A stretch of 13,771 nt of DNA from Bifidobacteriaceae bacterium (lineage in GTDB: Bacteria; Actinomycetota; Actinomycetes; Actinomycetales; WQXJ01). The translations under genes were made by a program, and so were the position numbers. How positions within the stretch are numbered: position 1 is the first letter of the stretch; the number at the start of each line of letters is the position of its first letter. Below are positions 12,488 through 13,771 of this stretch, piece after piece. Under the pieces are notes generated by a model. That model was not told the origin of the DNA. It saw only the letters and a program-made list of their open reading frames with translations, and did not search any database. The stretch is from the NCBI GenBank assembly GCA_031258055.1, contig JAIRNM010000315.1:1-13771 (forward strand), given 5' to 3'.

Positions 12488-13771
12488 ATGCTTCGCTACA
12501 CCTTCAGGCAGATGCGCGCGTCGCTGCGCTCCCTGGTCGCCGTGTCGACCGCGGTAATCGTCTCGACTGGGTTCGTCGCGGCAGCGCTGATCGGCTCAAG
12601 CGCTATGACAGACGCCCTGTACAACATGGTCAGCGCCAAATACGCGGGCGCCGACCTGGTGGTTTACCCGCCCGCAGCCCGGATTGTGCCGCCCATTGGC
12701 GCCGCCGATGCGGCCAGCGCCGTCGAGGGGATTGAGGCGGCCAGGCCGCTCCTGAGCGCTTGGATTGAGGCGCGCACTGAAGGCCACTCCGAATGGGTCG
12801 AGGTCACCGAGGCCACACGGTCCGAGCGCCTCAATCCGCAGCCGGTCACCGAGGGCCACGAACCGGCTGGCGCTGACGAGGCGTCACTCGGCGCCCAGTT
12901 CGCCAAACGCCTCGGGGTGGGGATCGGCGACCAATTCGAGTTCGTCGTCGAGACTTTCACCGAGCCGGTCCAGGCGGACACGGAACCGCCTGCGGACGAT
13001 GCCGCCGGGGCTGGCGGCGAAGATGGTTCCGCCGACGAGGGAGCCGGGTCCGGCGAGACATCACCGGCCGACAGTGCCTCTGCCACCGGTGGCGACGACA
13101 ACAACACGGACGGAGGGGCCGGGGAGACGGCATCGGACACCGACAGTGCCGTTGGAACCGTTGGCGAGGACCGCGGCGCAAACGAAGGGGCCGGCGAGAC
13201 GGCATCGGACACCGACAGTGACACCGAAGGCGGTGGCGACGAAACATCTGTCGACCAGTGGGACACAACAGAGGTCACGGTGGTCGTGACGGTCAGCGGA
13301 CTGTTCGACGACTCCGGGCCAACCTTGTGGTCGCAGCCGGGTGTGCAGGCGGCGCCAGAAGTGCTGGACGCACTTGGGGCCGGGGAAGTTTTCGGCCCGT
13401 TCTGGTGGGACTCCTTGGCGGTCGCGGCGGCGGAGGGGGCGGACCTGGCGCCGGGCTCCGGGCTACGTGTCGCCCTAGGCGAGGCGATCGCGGCGGCCGC
13501 CGAGGCGGTTCAAGTCGAAGACGACTTCACCTGCGAGTCGGGTATAGGTGTAGACGCGCTTGGGCCGACCGACGCGTACAGCTACCCTAGCTGCGAGGTC
13601 CAGGTGCTGGACATGGACCAGCAGTCGGCCAAGACGATCACCGAATTCATGGGCGGCGTTGCTATTCTGACGGCGGTAGTGCTGATCTTCGGGCTGATCG
13701 GCCTGTTGGTGGCGGCGATGGCAATCTCCAACACTTATCAAGTGCTGATCGCTGGGCGGACGCGCACGCTG
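12488..13771 (+). CDS. FtsX-like/MacB permease, N-terminal part (runs off the window)
   Basis: 428 codons without a stop, continuing past the end. TM1 is at about residues 13-34 (SLVAVSTAVIVSTGFVAAAL), then a large extracytoplasmic domain to about residue 386. TM2 follows (TAVVLIFGLIGLLVAAMAIS), ending in NTYQVLIAGRTRTL, the classic FtsX cytoplasmic coupling segment (usually QRxRELALLRA). The ATG has GAGG seven bases upstream and lies nine bases after the ATPase stop. Residues about 157-258 are an acidic, Asp/Glu/Gly/Ser/Thr-rich insert with two copies of GAGETASDTDS, absent from typical MacB domains, just before TEVTVVVTVSGLFDD. Two later cysteines (CESG and SCEV) could form a disulfide. This subunit with the ATPase would make a type VII ABC transporter. 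Confidence 0.9.
   Translation, partial: MLRYTFRQMRASLRSLVAVSTAVIVSTGFVAAALIGSSAMTDALYNMVSAKYAGADLVVYPPAARIVPPIGAADAASAVEGIEAARPLLSAWIEARTEGHSEWVEVTEATRSERLNPQPVTEGHEPAGADEASLGAQFAKRLGVGIGDQFEFVVETFTEPVQADTEPPADDAAGAGGEDGSADEGAGSGETSPADSASATGGDDNNTDGGAGETASDTDSAVGTVGEDRGANEGAGETASDTDSDTEGGGDETSVDQWDTTEVTVVVTVSGLFDDSGPTLWSQPGVQAAPEVLDALGAGEVFGPFWWDSLAVAAAEGADLAPGSGLRVALGEAIAAAAEAVQVEDDFTCESGIGVDALGPTDAYSYPSCEVQVLDMDQQSAKTITEFMGGVAILTAVVLIFGLIGLLVAAMAISNTYQVLIAGRTRTL
13115..13220 (+). repeat. 34-bp direct repeat in the permease insert
   Basis: Positions 13115-13148 and 13187-13220 differ at one base (13123 against 13195). The offset is 72 bp, exactly 24 codons, so the repeat is in frame and encodes GAGETASDTDS twice. 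Confidence 0.92.

Overview
The window reads as chromosomal DNA of a high-GC Gram-positive bacterium, most likely an Actinomycetota species. The evidence is strongly GC-biased codon use, GTG and TTG starts with GGAGG-type ribosome binding sites, an LPXTG-anchored surface protein, a variant leucine-rich-repeat (LRV) membrane protein, and DUF4956 and Cthe_2159-type genes. No rRNA, tRNA, CRISPR array, transposase or integrase is visible.

Layout. (1) 2-166, plus strand: the last 54 codons of an RND-type efflux transporter. Its 3' end is followed by an in-frame imperfect copy of the same tail. (2) 264-964, minus: a Phd/YefM antitoxin (TTG start) and a VapC/FitB-like PIN toxin, overlapping by ATGA. 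(3) 1114-5921, minus: a probable three-gene unit. It encodes an LRV / proline-rich / one-TM / beta-propeller protein, an ABC ATPase, and a roughly 12-TM partner whose start overlaps the ATPase end by 14 nt. (4) 6173-7426, minus: a small winged-helix protein that looks like the detached C-terminus of a Fic or AlbA_2-type ATP-binding protein, with 12-bp tandem repeats, followed after 21 nt by a beta-class DNA methyltransferase. The methyltransferase DNA is visibly AT-richer than its surroundings, which suggests transfer. (5) 7572-8816, minus: a secreted LPXTG surface protein with a decametric G tract upstream of its promoter. (6) 9331-11573, plus: a DUF4956 membrane protein and a Cthe_2159-like beta-helix (probable lipo)protein, overlapping by ATGA. 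An 11-bp-period direct repeat lies upstream, resembling the site of an OmpR/PhoB-family regulator. (7) 11735-13771, plus: a MacB/LolD-type ABC ATPase and the N-terminal 428 residues of its FtsX-like permease. The permease's extracytoplasmic domain carries an unusual acidic repeat insert.

The window is dominated by cell-envelope functions: two ABC systems, one RND pump, one sortase substrate, one membrane-anchored propeller and one beta-helix. Between these lie a toxin-antitoxin module and a remnant of a defence or modification locus. Imperfect REP-like palindromic sequences recur in three intergenic gaps (about 1027-1106, 6031-6086 and 9107-9214), and a different GC-rich hairpin chain sits inside the permease ORF.

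The most promising lesser-known units are the LRV-propeller plus ABC trio and the DUF4956/Cthe_2159 pair, which here lacks the VTC polyphosphate polymerase often found with DUF4956. I do not see a clearly new multi-gene defence system. The family names rest on motif recognition by eye, not on database searches.
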